Below are positions 43,295 to 51,845 of a stretch of 64,000 bases of DNA, one piece after another. Both the position numbers and the translations under genes were made by a program. Every line of letters begins with the position of its first letter. Within the stretch, counting starts at the first letter, position 1. The stretch lies in the NCBI RefSeq assembly GCF_003600895.1, contig NZ_QYRP01000002.1:558001-622000 (forward strand), in the 5' to 3' direction. Source of the DNA: Nocardioides cavernaquae (GTDB lineage: Bacteria; Actinomycetota; Actinomycetes; Propionibacteriales; Nocardioidaceae). Under the pieces are notes generated by a model. It worked only from the letters and a program-made list of their open reading frames with translations. It had not been told where the DNA came from and ran no database searches.

Positions 43295-44566
43295 ATGCTC
43301 GGTACCCACTTCCCTGGCCTTCGCTTCCTGGCCCTCCCGACCCTGCTGGGCTCCGTCGCCATCGGGTCGCTCTCGGCGTGCGGCGTGACCGACGCGCTGA
43401 CCGACCCCGTGGCCTTCACGAGCACCGTCGAGCCGGTCGACCTCCAGCTCGCGGCGCCCACGCTCGCGACCGCGGTCAAGGGCGGGCTGCTGCTCCGCTC
43501 CGGCAAGGTCGAGCGCACGATCCCCCACGCAACCAGTGCCGACTGGCTGCCCGGCGGCCGGGCGCTGGTCCGGTTCGACACCCCGCGCACCCACCTGCAG
43601 ATGTGGGATCCGGCCACCGACTCGCTCAGCAAGGACGTCCCGCTCCTCGACCCCAACCGCTCCGTCTCCGCGATCGCGATGCTCGGCCGCAGCAACCCGC
43701 CGAAGCGGAAGCCGGGCGACGAGCCCGTGGACCCCACGCCGTTCTGGGACGAGCCCTACCGCCTCACGACGTACGACGTGGAGGGCCGCGAGCAGTGGCA
43801 CACCGATCTCCCGCTGACCGACAATCCCGATGCGGACAAGGGCAACGAGCTCGAGCGCAGCTACCTGACCGCGCACGTGATCGACGGTGCGACGTTCCTC
43901 GCCTGGCACGACGGCAGCGAGTACTACGAGTTCGGCGACTACGGACTGCTGCGGGTCGGGCCCGGCGGCAAGGGGTTCAGCAACACCTTCGTCGGTGACG
44001 GCCTCAAGTCGATGTGGCTCAGCGCTGACGGGGCATCCCTGCTGGCGACCCGCCGTCCGCACGGGAAGCCGTGCGGCGGTTGCCAGGTCAAGCTCGAGCT
44101 GATCGAGATCGACCCGGCCACCGGCAAGCTGGCCGCCGACTACGGCATGCCGGACGGCTACACGAAGGACTGGGACGTCCTCGAGGTCGACAAGGTCGGC
44201 GACCGCGTCGCGATCAGCTTCACCGAGGCCGTCTGGGAGAACGAGCTCGACTTCCAGCAGACGCTGCGCGGCACCTGGGTCCACGATGCCGACGGCTGGT
44301 CGATGGTCCCGGGCAGCGACAAGGAACGCTCCTGGTGGCAGGGGCCCGACGACCGCGTCGTCGCCGTGCCGAGCCCGCCGACGAAGAACAGCTACGGCGA
44401 GCAGTACCGGTACTTCTGGGAGCACGACGGCAAGCGCGCCCCGTTGACCGGCGCGACCACCTCGGGCTGGAGCGTGCTCGAGCACTACGCGGGAGGCGAG
44501 TCGGAGCGGATGCACCACGGCTCCGACTCCAGCGTCCCCGGCCAGCTCCTCCCGCCCGCCCGATAG
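43295..44566 (+). CDS. Secreted lipoprotein with beta-propeller-like repeats
   Basis: Protein of 423 residues. Signal peptide with lipobox LSAC (Cys near residue 29). The mature part has repeated beta-rich segments with Trp and Asp motifs (TSADWLPGGRALVRF, TFLAWHDGSEYYEFGDYGL, GLKSMWLSADGASLLATR), like a WD40-type or TolB-like propeller. CGGC near 266 could bind metal. I know no function. It converges on the transglycosylase gene (18-bp gap), with no hairpin seen between them. Confidence 0.7.
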   Translation: MLGTHFPGLRFLALPTLLGSVAIGSLSACGVTDALTDPVAFTSTVEPVDLQLAAPTLATAVKGGLLLRSGKVERTIPHATSADWLPGGRALVRFDTPRTHLQMWDPATDSLSKDVPLLDPNRSVSAIAMLGRSNPPKRKPGDEPVDPTPFWDEPYRLTTYDVEGREQWHTDLPLTDNPDADKGNELERSYLTAHVIDGATFLAWHDGSEYYEFGDYGLLRVGPGGKGFSNTFVGDGLKSMWLSADGASLLATRRPHGKPCGGCQVKLELIEIDPATGKLAADYGMPDGYTKDWDVLEVDKVGDRVAISFTEAVWENELDFQQTLRGTWVHDADGWSMVPGSDKERSWWQGPDDRVVAVPSPPTKNSYGEQYRYFWEHDGKRAPLTGATTSGWSVLEHYAGGESERMHHGSDSSVPGQLLPPAR

Positions 44567-44583
44567 CCCGGCGCGGACAGGAG

Positions 44584-45345
44584 TCAGCCGGTGCGGTCGG
44601 CGTAGGCCGAGGCGGCGGAGAACACCGAGTCGACGTACTCCGTCGAGTGGTTGTAGGAGAAGATCGCCGCGCCCCAGCCGGCGCCGCTGCCGAGGTCGTG
44701 GCCGTCGGCGCACAGATACCGCCCCGCCGCGTACGCCGCGTCGTCGAGGTCGTTGGGATCGCCGATGCCGTCTCCGTCCGCGTCGGAGGTCCAGCGCGCC
44801 CAGGTCGAAGGGATGAACTGGAGCGGCCCGACGGCGTGGTCCCATGCCGCGTCTCCGTGCCACTGGGCCGACATCGCCGACGCCGGGATCGCCGCGAACG
44901 CCCCCTCGCCGTTGAGGGCCGGACCGAGGATCGGGGTCGACGAACGCCCGTCCTCACCCAGCGAGCGCGAGCCGATGGTGCCGTGGCGGGACTCGATGTA
45001 GCCGATGCCGGCGAGCGTCGTCCAGGCCAGGTGGCAGCTCGGCGATGACTGGTGGAGCAGCAGCTCTGCCCGCGCGTAGGCACGGACGGCAGGGGCGGGG
45101 ATCCCGGCGCCCGATGCCGACCGGGCCACCCAGCGCGGGTCGACGTCGACACGACCGGAGACCACCGCGGCAGAGGGGTCCGCAGGCACGAAGGCCTGCG
45201 GTGCCTGGGCGTACACCGGGACCTCGGTGCTGAGCACCGGGTCGCTCACCACGTCGTCGTGGTCGCTGACGGCCCCGGCGAACGCCACCGGGACCGCCAG
45301 CAGTCCGAGGCCACCCAGGAGGGCGGCGGCCACCGCCACGCGCAT
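44584..45345 (-). CDS. Secreted lytic murein transglycosylase
   Basis: Protein of 253 residues with a signal peptide (residues 1-24). The goose-type/SLT-like core has the catalytic Glu in GIGYIESRHG, then GPLQFIPSTWARW and a C-terminal GWGAAIFSYNHS. Such enzymes cleave peptidoglycan to 1,6-anhydromuropeptides. It lies 4 bp downstream of pstB in the same direction, so it is probably carried on the phosphate operon transcript. It could remodel the wall or make phosphate-starved cells loosen wall teichoic acid; that link is inference. Confidence 0.85.
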   Translation of the reverse strand: MRVAVAAALLGGLGLLAVPVAFAGAVSDHDDVVSDPVLSTEVPVYAQAPQAFVPADPSAAVVSGRVDVDPRWVARSASGAGIPAPAVRAYARAELLLHQSSPSCHLAWTTLAGIGYIESRHGTIGSRSLGEDGRSSTPILGPALNGEGAFAAIPASAMSAQWHGDAAWDHAVGPLQFIPSTWARWTSDADGDGIGDPNDLDDAAYAAGRYLCADGHDLGSGAGWGAAIFSYNHSTEYVDSVFSAASAYADRTG

Positions 45346-45349
45346 CGGC

Positions 45350-46237
45350 TCAGCCGAAGCGACCGTGGACGTAGTCCGCGGTCCGCTCGTCGCGCGGGTG
45401 GGAGAACATCGCCTTGGTGTCTCCGTGCTCGACGATCACGCCGGGGGTGCCCTGGGCGGCGAGGAAGAAGGCGCAGGTGTCGGAGACACGCGCCGCCTGC
45501 TGCATGTTGTGGGTGACGATGACGATCGTGACCTCGCGGGCCAGCTCGAGCATCGTCTCCTCGATGACGCGGGTCGAGGTCGGGTCCAGGGCGGAGCAGG
45601 GCTCGTCCATGAGCAGGACGCGCGGCTTCACGGCCAGCGAGCGCGCGATGCAGAGGCGCTGCTGCTGGCCACCGGAGAGGCCACCGCCGGGAGCGTCGAG
45701 GCGGTCCTTGACCTCGTTCCACAGCCCGCCCTTGATCAGGCACTCCTCGACCAGTGCGGCCTTCGCGGACTTCGACGCGGTGGTGCCGGTGAGCTTGAGC
45801 CCGGCGAGGACGTTCTCGCGGATCGACATCGCGGGGAACGGGTTGGGCTTCTGGAAGACCATGCCGATCGAGCGACGCGCGTCGATGAGGCGCTTGTCCG
45901 GGTCGTAGATGTCCTCGCCGTCGAGGAGCACCTGGCCGGCGAGCTGGGCCGACGGGACCAGCTCGTGCATGCGGTTCAGGATGCGCAGGAAGGTCGACTT
46001 GCCGCAGCCGGACGGGCCGATCAGGGCAGTGATGCCGCCCGCGGGCATCGTCAGCGACACCCGGTCGAGGACCTTGTGGTTGCCGAACCAGGCCGTGATC
46101 TCCTCGGCACGCAGCTCCGCGAGGCCGCTGACGTCGTGGTGCACGGCGGCCGCGAGCGCGGCCTCCTGCGCAGCGAGGGCGGCATCCGGCGGGACGGCAG
46201 GGAGCACCGAGGTGTCGTCGATGTTGATCGGGTTCAT
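45350..46237 (-). CDS. pstB: Phosphate ABC transporter ATP-binding protein PstB
   Basis: Protein of 295 residues. The ABC ATPase has Walker [10 protein letters not shown], the Q-loop [12 protein letters not shown], signature LSGGQQQR, Walker [13 protein letters not shown] and a D-loop/H-loop THNMQQA. These fit PstB precisely ([11 protein letters not shown] is the PstB signature). An N-terminal extension of about 35 residues precedes the domain. It energises phosphate import by PstC-PstA. It is separated from pstCA by four other genes, an unusual order. Confidence 0.95.
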   Translation of the reverse strand: MNPINIDDTSVLPAVPPDAALAAQEAALAAAVHHDVSGLAELRAEEITAWFGNHKVLDRVSLTMPAGGITALIGPSGCGKSTFLRILNRMHELVPSAQLAGQVLLDGEDIYDPDKRLIDARRSIGMVFQKPNPFPAMSIRENVLAGLKLTGTTASKSAKAALVEECLIKGGLWNEVKDRLDAPGGGLSGGQQQRLCIARSLAVKPRVLLMDEPCSALDPTSTRVIEETMLELAREVTIVIVTHNMQQAARVSDTCAFFLAAQGTPGVIVEHGDTKAMFSHPRDERTADYVHGRFG

Positions 46238-46300
46238 GGCGTTCCAGATTCTCGGGTGAAAGGAAGTACAGGGTGGATCGGGGATGGATCAGGGATGAAG

Positions 46301-46330
46301 TCCGGCCGGCGGCCCGAGCCGCCGACCGGA
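46301..46330 (-). terminator. Hairpin between the Ig-domain binding protein gene and pstB
   Basis: TCCGG-C-CGGCGGC (46301-46313) pairs with GCCGCCG-A-CCGGA (46318-46330), one C/A mismatch, loop CCGA. It lies 22 bp past the upstream gene's stop and 64 bp before pstB. It may reduce readthrough into pstB, so that binding protein is made in excess over ATPase. Confidence 0.55.
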
Positions 46331-46351
46331 ATCACGGGGTGGAGCGGTGGA

Positions 46352-48193
46352 TCAGCGCTGCGTGAGGTAGAAGTTCAGCGACTTGGCCGACACGTTGGCC
46401 GAGCCGAGGTACTTCACGGTGAGCAGCTTCTTGCCACGTGTCAGCTTGGGCAGCGTGATCGTGACCTGGCCGTTGACCAGCGTCACGCTCTTGAGGAGCT
46501 TCGTGCCCTGGTAGATGCGCACGGTGCCGGTCGGCTTGACCGTGCTGCCCGCGATGGCGACCTTGACGACGCCCTTGCCCGGCTTGCCGGCCAGGGTCGC
46601 GGTCGGGAAGGACTCGGTCACGGTGGCGGCAGCCTTCGTGATCACGAGTGACTTCGAGGCGGCCGACGTCGCGGTCGATGAGTTGCCGAGGTACGACGCG
46701 GAGACGGCGTACGTGCCCGCAGCCTTGGTCGCGCCGACGGTGTACGACGCGACGCCGTCGACGAGCGCAACGTTGACCGCAGCAGCGGTGCCGACCTTGA
46801 TCGCGACGGTTCCGGTCGCGGCGACGCCACCGGTGAGGACGGTCGCCTTGATGACGCGCGACTTGCCGAAGGACGAGGTGGCCGGGCTGAAGGCAACGGT
46901 CGTCGACGACGCAGCCTTCACGACCGCCGAGGTGGTGCCCTCGGAGCCGAAGTACGCGGTGCCGAAGTCGTTGGTGAACACGGCCTTGAAGGAGTGCTCG
47001 CCAGCGGTCAGGCCGGTCGCGTTGAACGTCGCGACGCCAGCCTGGGTCTGGGTGACACCCACGGAGGCACCGTCGACGAAGAACTCGACGTCACCCGCAG
47101 CGGCCGGGCTGACGGTCGCGGTGAGGGTGGCCGCGCCACCGGCGTTGCTGGCCGCGGCCAGCGCGGTGGTGGTCGCCGTCGCCTCAGTCGAGAGGTTGGT
47201 CGGTGCAGACGTGGTGGCCTGGCCGCACACGCCACCCTGAGCCGGCGGGAGCAGCTGGGTGAAGCCGCCCTGCGTGATCAGGTCCGTCGCCGCGGGCGAG
47301 CAGAGGAAGCCGTTGGAGCCGAGGAGGGCGTCGAGCTTGGGGTCGCCGAGTCCGGCGCCAGCCTCCGACGAGGTGCCACGGACCACGTTGTAGAGGGCCC
47401 GCTGCTGCTGCCAGCCGCCGAGCATCTTGGTGGTGGTGCCGAGCAGGGCGGCACGACCGATCGAGAACGGGGCAAGTGCGTTCGGGTCCTCCTTGACGTT
47501 GACGTCGCTGTGCTCCTGCCAGGTCACGTCGACGTTCGAGCCGAAGGTGAACGCGCCACCGTTCTGCGCCTCGAGGGCCTTCTTGAAGAACTTCGCGGTG
47601 CCCGAGCCCTGCTGCAGCGCGGACGGCTTGATGGTGTCGGTCGACGTGCCACCGACACAGGTCCAGACCGTGCACTCGCCCTTGTAGATCGAGAGGATCT
47701 GGGCGAGCGACAGCGAAGCCGGAGCGTTGGATGCGACGGTGTTGGAGACACCCATCTTCATGGTGTCGAGCGCGAACGGCAGCAACTGCAGCCCGTGCGA
47801 GACCTCGAGCTTGTCCTCGTTGAGCGAGTCGGACGAGCGGGCGAAGTCGATGTTCGGGTTGTTGGTCGCACCGTGCAGCGTGTTCTTGCCGTTGGTGGAC
47901 CCGTTCGGGCGCGTGATCTCGGTGCCGTCGGGCAGGGGAATCGTGCCACCGCCACCGGCCTGGTAGCTCGCCGCGTTGAACTCGGCGGCCGTGTTGTTGA
48001 ACGCCTTGGTCACCTTGTCCATGGCGATCTCGGTGGTGTCGGAGCCCACCGTGATCAGGTCGGCGGCAACGGGAGTGAAGTCGGGGTCGAACGGCTGCGC
48101 CGTGTAGACGGCGTGCGCCGGCGCGGCGACGGCGAGGACCGAGGTGGCCACCGCGGCCGAGGCCAGGCTCGCGAACTGCTTGCGGAAGGACAT
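46352..48193 (-). CDS. PstS-like substrate-binding protein with Ig-like repeats
   Basis: Protein of 613 residues. Signal peptide (1-28, AHA-V). Residues about 30-350 resemble a periplasmic phosphate-binding domain (TVGSDTTEIAMDKV, ASYQAGGGG, IDFARSSDSLNEDK, SLAQILSIYKGECT), with a five-cysteine pattern. From about 365 to 613 follow repeated Ig-like beta domains with the patterns SSTTVAFSPATSSFGKSRVIKATVLTGGV-type and GTVRIYQGTKLL. No transmembrane tail or LPxTG is seen, so it may be secreted or bound to the wall through the repeats. It is downstream of the sortase-like gene. Function as phosphate or other oxyanion receptor is inferred. Confidence 0.75.
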   Translation of the reverse strand: MSFRKQFASLASAAVATSVLAVAAPAHAVYTAQPFDPDFTPVAADLITVGSDTTEIAMDKVTKAFNNTAAEFNAASYQAGGGGTIPLPDGTEITRPNGSTNGKNTLHGATNNPNIDFARSSDSLNEDKLEVSHGLQLLPFALDTMKMGVSNTVASNAPASLSLAQILSIYKGECTVWTCVGGTSTDTIKPSALQQGSGTAKFFKKALEAQNGGAFTFGSNVDVTWQEHSDVNVKEDPNALAPFSIGRAALLGTTTKMLGGWQQQRALYNVVRGTSSEAGAGLGDPKLDALLGSNGFLCSPAATDLITQGGFTQLLPPAQGGVCGQATTSAPTNLSTEATATTTALAAASNAGGAATLTATVSPAAAGDVEFFVDGASVGVTQTQAGVATFNATGLTAGEHSFKAVFTNDFGTAYFGSEGTTSAVVKAASSTTVAFSPATSSFGKSRVIKATVLTGGVAATGTVAIKVGTAAAVNVALVDGVASYTVGATKAAGTYAVSASYLGNSSTATSAASKSLVITKAAATVTESFPTATLAGKPGKGVVKVAIAGSTVKPTGTVRIYQGTKLLKSVTLVNGQVTITLPKLTRGKKLLTVKYLGSANVSAKSLNFYLTQR

Positions 48194-48249
48194 TGCTGTT
48201 TTCTCCTGGGATTGGTGGAGCTTCGAGGTGTGAAACAACGAGACCAACG

Positions 48250-49224
48250 TCAGATCAGGTTGGGCAGGAGCCGCATCACCACATCCGTGGTCCCCCACGA
48301 CAGCGCGACCACGATCGGGGCAGAGATCACCCAGACCAGCGCTGTCGACCAACGTTGACGAGCTGCGATGACCCCGAGCGTCATCGCCACGAGCAGTGCC
48401 AGGCACAGGGCCAGGAGCGGTAGCGCTCCGTAGTCCGGGGCCATGACCTTCTCGGCTTCGGGGACGGCTGCCGGCCGTCCAGCGGGTGCGGGGAAGGCCT
48501 TCGCCGCGTCGGCGTCGACGTACACGGCGTTCCCCGGGGTGAGTCCGGTCCTGGCGCCCTCGGCCGTGGCGAGGACGAGTCGCGCCCGGCCAGCGGCGAC
48601 GGGCGGGATCGGGTCCCCTGCCCGGCGTACGCCGATCACGGTGAAGCTCATGCGGCCTTGACCCGTGACCGTGGTGATCCGATCTCCCTTGCGGAGCTCC
48701 GTGATCGCGTGGAAGGGCCTGCCGTAGGTGAGGCTGCGGCCGTAGACGACCGACACCCCCTCCTGACCGGGGAGGACTGAGTCGCGGCGATGACCGGGGC
48801 CTGTCAGGAGGTCACCTGATGCCGTGCCCTCCACGACTACCTGTTGCAGGTGGATTCGGGGTGCCATGAGGAGTGCCACCGGAGCGCCTGGCTCCAGCAG
48901 CTCCTGCCCGGAAGCGTCCAGCGGATCGCTCGACCCGACCGGGGCCACCGCGGAGGCGAGCTGGGTGCGGAACTCCTGGTGGAGGAGGGTCTGGGCCCGG
49001 TCCTGGGAGAGCGCGCCCAGGAAGATCAGCTGCGCGGCCATCCAGATACAGACGATGGCGACCATGATCAGCACTGACGAGACGAGCGCGATCTTCTCCT
49101 CGTCGGCAGTCAGCGGGCGCTTGCTGGCTCGCCGAGAGGGCTCCCGGGGGCCGGGCCGCTGCGCCTCTCGCTGGCCCGGCGATTCAGCAGGGCTGGGCAG
49201 CTCGCGGTCGTCGACAACCGTCAT
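48250..49224 (-). CDS. Sortase-fold protein lacking catalytic residues
   Basis: Protein of 324 residues. Transmembrane helices at about 46-72 and two near the C-terminus (268-288, 294-312). Between them is a class E/F sortase-like domain: GPGH (142-145), LPGQEGVSVVYGRSLTYGRPF (151-171, in part), LRKGDRITTVTGQGRMSFTVIGVRR. In active sortases the GHR catalytic His aligns with YGRS here (Arg163), and the TxTC Cys aligns near LVLATAEG (no Cys). So it appears inactive. It overlaps the 874-residue gene by ATGA. It may be a structural or scaffolding protein for cell-surface components. Alternative: a fold-similar domain of another family. Confidence 0.7.
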   Translation of the reverse strand: MTVVDDRELPSPAESPGQREAQRPGPREPSRRASKRPLTADEEKIALVSSVLIMVAIVCIWMAAQLIFLGALSQDRAQTLLHQEFRTQLASAVAPVGSSDPLDASGQELLEPGAPVALLMAPRIHLQQVVVEGTASGDLLTGPGHRRDSVLPGQEGVSVVYGRSLTYGRPFHAITELRKGDRITTVTGQGRMSFTVIGVRRAGDPIPPVAAGRARLVLATAEGARTGLTPGNAVYVDADAAKAFPAPAGRPAAVPEAEKVMAPDYGALPLLALCLALLVAMTLGVIAARQRWSTALVWVISAPIVVALSWGTTDVVMRLLPNLI

Positions 49225-51845
49225 CGGCGCACCGCCAGCACGATCTGCGCGACGGCGCCGAAGAGCGCACCCACCAGCCCGAGGAGCAGCAGGCCCGGCA
49301 GGAGGAGCACTCCGACCGGCGAGTGCGCGGAGGCCGTCTTCACGATGGGCGCATTCGTGATCGGAGCACCCGCCGCGGCTGCGGGGTCGCCGGCTGCAGC
49401 AGCCGGAGCGGCAGCCACGGGCGCCTCCTGCGGAGCGTTGCCGGCGGGCACGGTGCCCGGGGCTGCCTCAGGCGCCGTCGGGGTCGCCGCCGCGCACTTC
49501 TGGGAGGCGACGGCCTGCGCCGTCGCGTTCGCTGCGTCGAGCAGCGGCGCGGTGGCGCCACGCGCGCTCATCGGCAGGAAACCGGCCGCGAGCTCGCCGT
49601 TGCCCGAACCGGCGCGTTGGCCCTCGGTGGTCGAGATCCGGATGAACTGCTCGACCTTTCTGGCCTCGGCCGCAGGCAGCTTGCAGGTCCGCGCAGCGGT
49701 GTAGACGACCATCGTTCCCGGGTAGGCCGTCGCGGATCGCTTGACGGCCGCCTGGTCGAGGGCGAATGGACCGAGCTTCGCGTCCTGCTTCATCAACGCC
49801 ACCGCCGAGCTGAGGCCCTGGACGGTGGCCCCGACGTAGGTGTCGGGCTTCGTCTCGAGGCGGGCGGTGCGGATGCCGTAACGGGCAGCGTCACCCAGGC
49901 TGACGACGCCGAGCATGAAGCGTGACCCGTAGTTCTGGCGGGCGACCCGTCCCTGCTTGTACGTGGCCGGCGAGGTGGTGATGTCCTGGTCGCACCGGGT
50001 CTGCACGTTGGGCCAAGCGTCGACGAGCGCCTGGCTGATCGACGCGATGCGCGTGACGGGAGCGGCCACCAGCGACAGGTAGACGCCGGGGTTCGCCTTG
50101 CGGCACGGGTCCTCGGACTCGGGAACGTAGGTGTCCAGCAGCCGCCACTCGGGAGTGGGCACCTCGACGTCGCGGTACGACGGGTTGACCTTCATGCCCC
50201 AGGGGTCGGCCTTGCCCCCGATGAAGTCCATCGCGTCCTTGTCGTGGGCGATGTAGTCGGTGAGCTGGTCGATGACGTCGGAGGCTTCGGACAGGCTCAG
50301 GAGGGTCGCCGCCGCCTCGGACGTGGTGCGGGTCAGCCCCGGGTTGAGGGCGATGAACTCCGGGTCGAGGTTCAGCGACCACGGGTTCTCGGACATCCCG
50401 GGGTGCCCGGTGCCGAGACTCGACCCCGGGTAGGACTGGGTCAGCAGCTTGGCGATCAGGCGGGCATTGATGCGGAGGTCGTCGAACTCGCCGCCCTCGA
50501 GTGGATCGCCGTTGTCGTCGCGCAGGGGCTTGTCGATGACGTAACCGATCCCGAAGCCGGTCACAGCGGTCGGGGCGTAACCGACAGGGACCCCCGCCGC
50601 GTCGTGCTCCGACGACACCACGGCCGCCGGCGCTCCGCCGTTGCGCATCAGCGTGAACCCGGCCGCGTCGGACATCTGGTTGTGCTGGAACTTGAAGCGG
50701 TCCTTGCGCAGGCAGTACGCCGGGGACCACTGCAGCGACGTCTGGGCGAGCAGCTCCGAGCCGTAGAAGCCGGTCGGGGGGCGTGAGTCCAAGATGTCGC
50801 AGGTGTCCGGCGGAAGGCCGAACGTGATCGGGACGCTGATCCGGTTGTTCCAGTTCGACGGCGTCCACCACAGCGATGGCGACACCGCGAACTCGACCCC
50901 GAGCTTGTCGAAGTTCGTCGAACCCTCCGGCCGGGAACGACCCCGCTTGCACCCGGCGTCGGCCAGGTCGGGGGTCACGGCGGGGATCTTGCAGCTGGTG
51001 CCCATGATCGGGATGACGACGACGGAGCAGGCGGTCTCGTGGTTGCAGCCGAGGGACTCGTTCTCGACATCGCTGCGAACCTCGAACTTGACCTGACCGG
51101 TGCCGTCCAGACCCGTGTACGCCGCGACCTCGGCCGGCGGGTACGCGGCGCCAGCTCCCGCCTCGGGAGGCATGTGCGCACCGTCGCAGGCCGAGTAGAC
51201 CGTCCCGTTGGCGGCGCGGAACGGCGTCAGGTGGGTGGCGTAGGTGAAGCCCGAGGCCGCATCACCGTTGACCGCGGACTCGCAGTCACCCTTGGCCCCC
51301 GTCGGATACGGGCTCATGCCGGTCTGCAGGCCGAGGTCTGCACCCGGCGTCGGGTCCTTGGTCCAGATCGCGCGGTCCGGGGCCACCTTCACCTGCGACC
51401 GCTGGTAGTGCGTCGAGGTCCAGCAGGTCTCCGGGGAGAGTCGCTGCGCCTGCGGGGCACTCGGGTCGTCGATGCCGCGGCACTGGAGGACGACGACGGG
51501 CAGCTCCTGATCGAGCCCGTTCTCGCCGTAGGGGTTTCCCGCCCGGGCGGCGCTCGGAGCTGCGCCGCTCCAGGAGATGCCGATCCGCTGGCGGCCCCGG
51601 AGGTTGCGGGTCTGGTCTGCCTTGACGGTGACCTCGTAGGGCTTGCCCGTGGCCGGGTCGGTCCACTCGTTCGCAACGAACGAACCCGACGATGCGCGCC
51701 AGGTGGTCCGCTTCACGATCTTCGTCGCCGTGAACGACTCGTCCTCTGGCGCAGCCCCGGCAGACGTCATGGGGCCCAGACCGACCACGGCGGACGCGCA
51801 GAGCACGGCCAGCGCAGCGACAAGCTGCGGCATGCGGCGCGCCAT
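49221..51845 (-). CDS. Large exported binding-protein-like surface protein
   Basis: Protein of 874 residues from the ATG at 51845 (TGATG overlap with the upstream stop). Signal peptide (1-32). It has many Cys. The middle and C-terminal parts resemble a PstS-type binding fold (IAKLLTQSYPGSS, NLDPEFIALNPGLTRT, VVYTAARTCKLPAAEA, FIRISTTEGQRAGSGNGELAAGFLPMSA). An Ala/Pro-rich linker and one C-terminal transmembrane helix (VLLLPGLLLLGLVGALFGAVAQIVLAV) follow. It is likely anchored at the cell surface. I do not recognise a named family; phosphate- or phosphoester-binding is inferred from position in the operon. Confidence 0.7.
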   Translation of the reverse strand: MARRMPQLVAALAVLCASAVVGLGPMTSAGAAPEDESFTATKIVKRTTWRASSGSFVANEWTDPATGKPYEVTVKADQTRNLRGRQRIGISWSGAAPSAARAGNPYGENGLDQELPVVVLQCRGIDDPSAPQAQRLSPETCWTSTHYQRSQVKVAPDRAIWTKDPTPGADLGLQTGMSPYPTGAKGDCESAVNGDAASGFTYATHLTPFRAANGTVYSACDGAHMPPEAGAGAAYPPAEVAAYTGLDGTGQVKFEVRSDVENESLGCNHETACSVVVIPIMGTSCKIPAVTPDLADAGCKRGRSRPEGSTNFDKLGVEFAVSPSLWWTPSNWNNRISVPITFGLPPDTCDILDSRPPTGFYGSELLAQTSLQWSPAYCLRKDRFKFQHNQMSDAAGFTLMRNGGAPAAVVSSEHDAAGVPVGYAPTAVTGFGIGYVIDKPLRDDNGDPLEGGEFDDLRINARLIAKLLTQSYPGSSLGTGHPGMSENPWSLNLDPEFIALNPGLTRTTSEAAATLLSLSEASDVIDQLTDYIAHDKDAMDFIGGKADPWGMKVNPSYRDVEVPTPEWRLLDTYVPESEDPCRKANPGVYLSLVAAPVTRIASISQALVDAWPNVQTRCDQDITTSPATYKQGRVARQNYGSRFMLGVVSLGDAARYGIRTARLETKPDTYVGATVQGLSSAVALMKQDAKLGPFALDQAAVKRSATAYPGTMVVYTAARTCKLPAAEARKVEQFIRISTTEGQRAGSGNGELAAGFLPMSARGATAPLLDAANATAQAVASQKCAAATPTAPEAAPGTVPAGNAPQEAPVAAAPAAAAGDPAAAAGAPITNAPIVKTASAHSPVGVLLLPGLLLLGLVGALFGAVAQIVLAVRR

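Noticed and set aside
48250..49224. Active sortase
   Set aside because: The catalytic His and Cys positions are not His and Cys in the alignment I can make.
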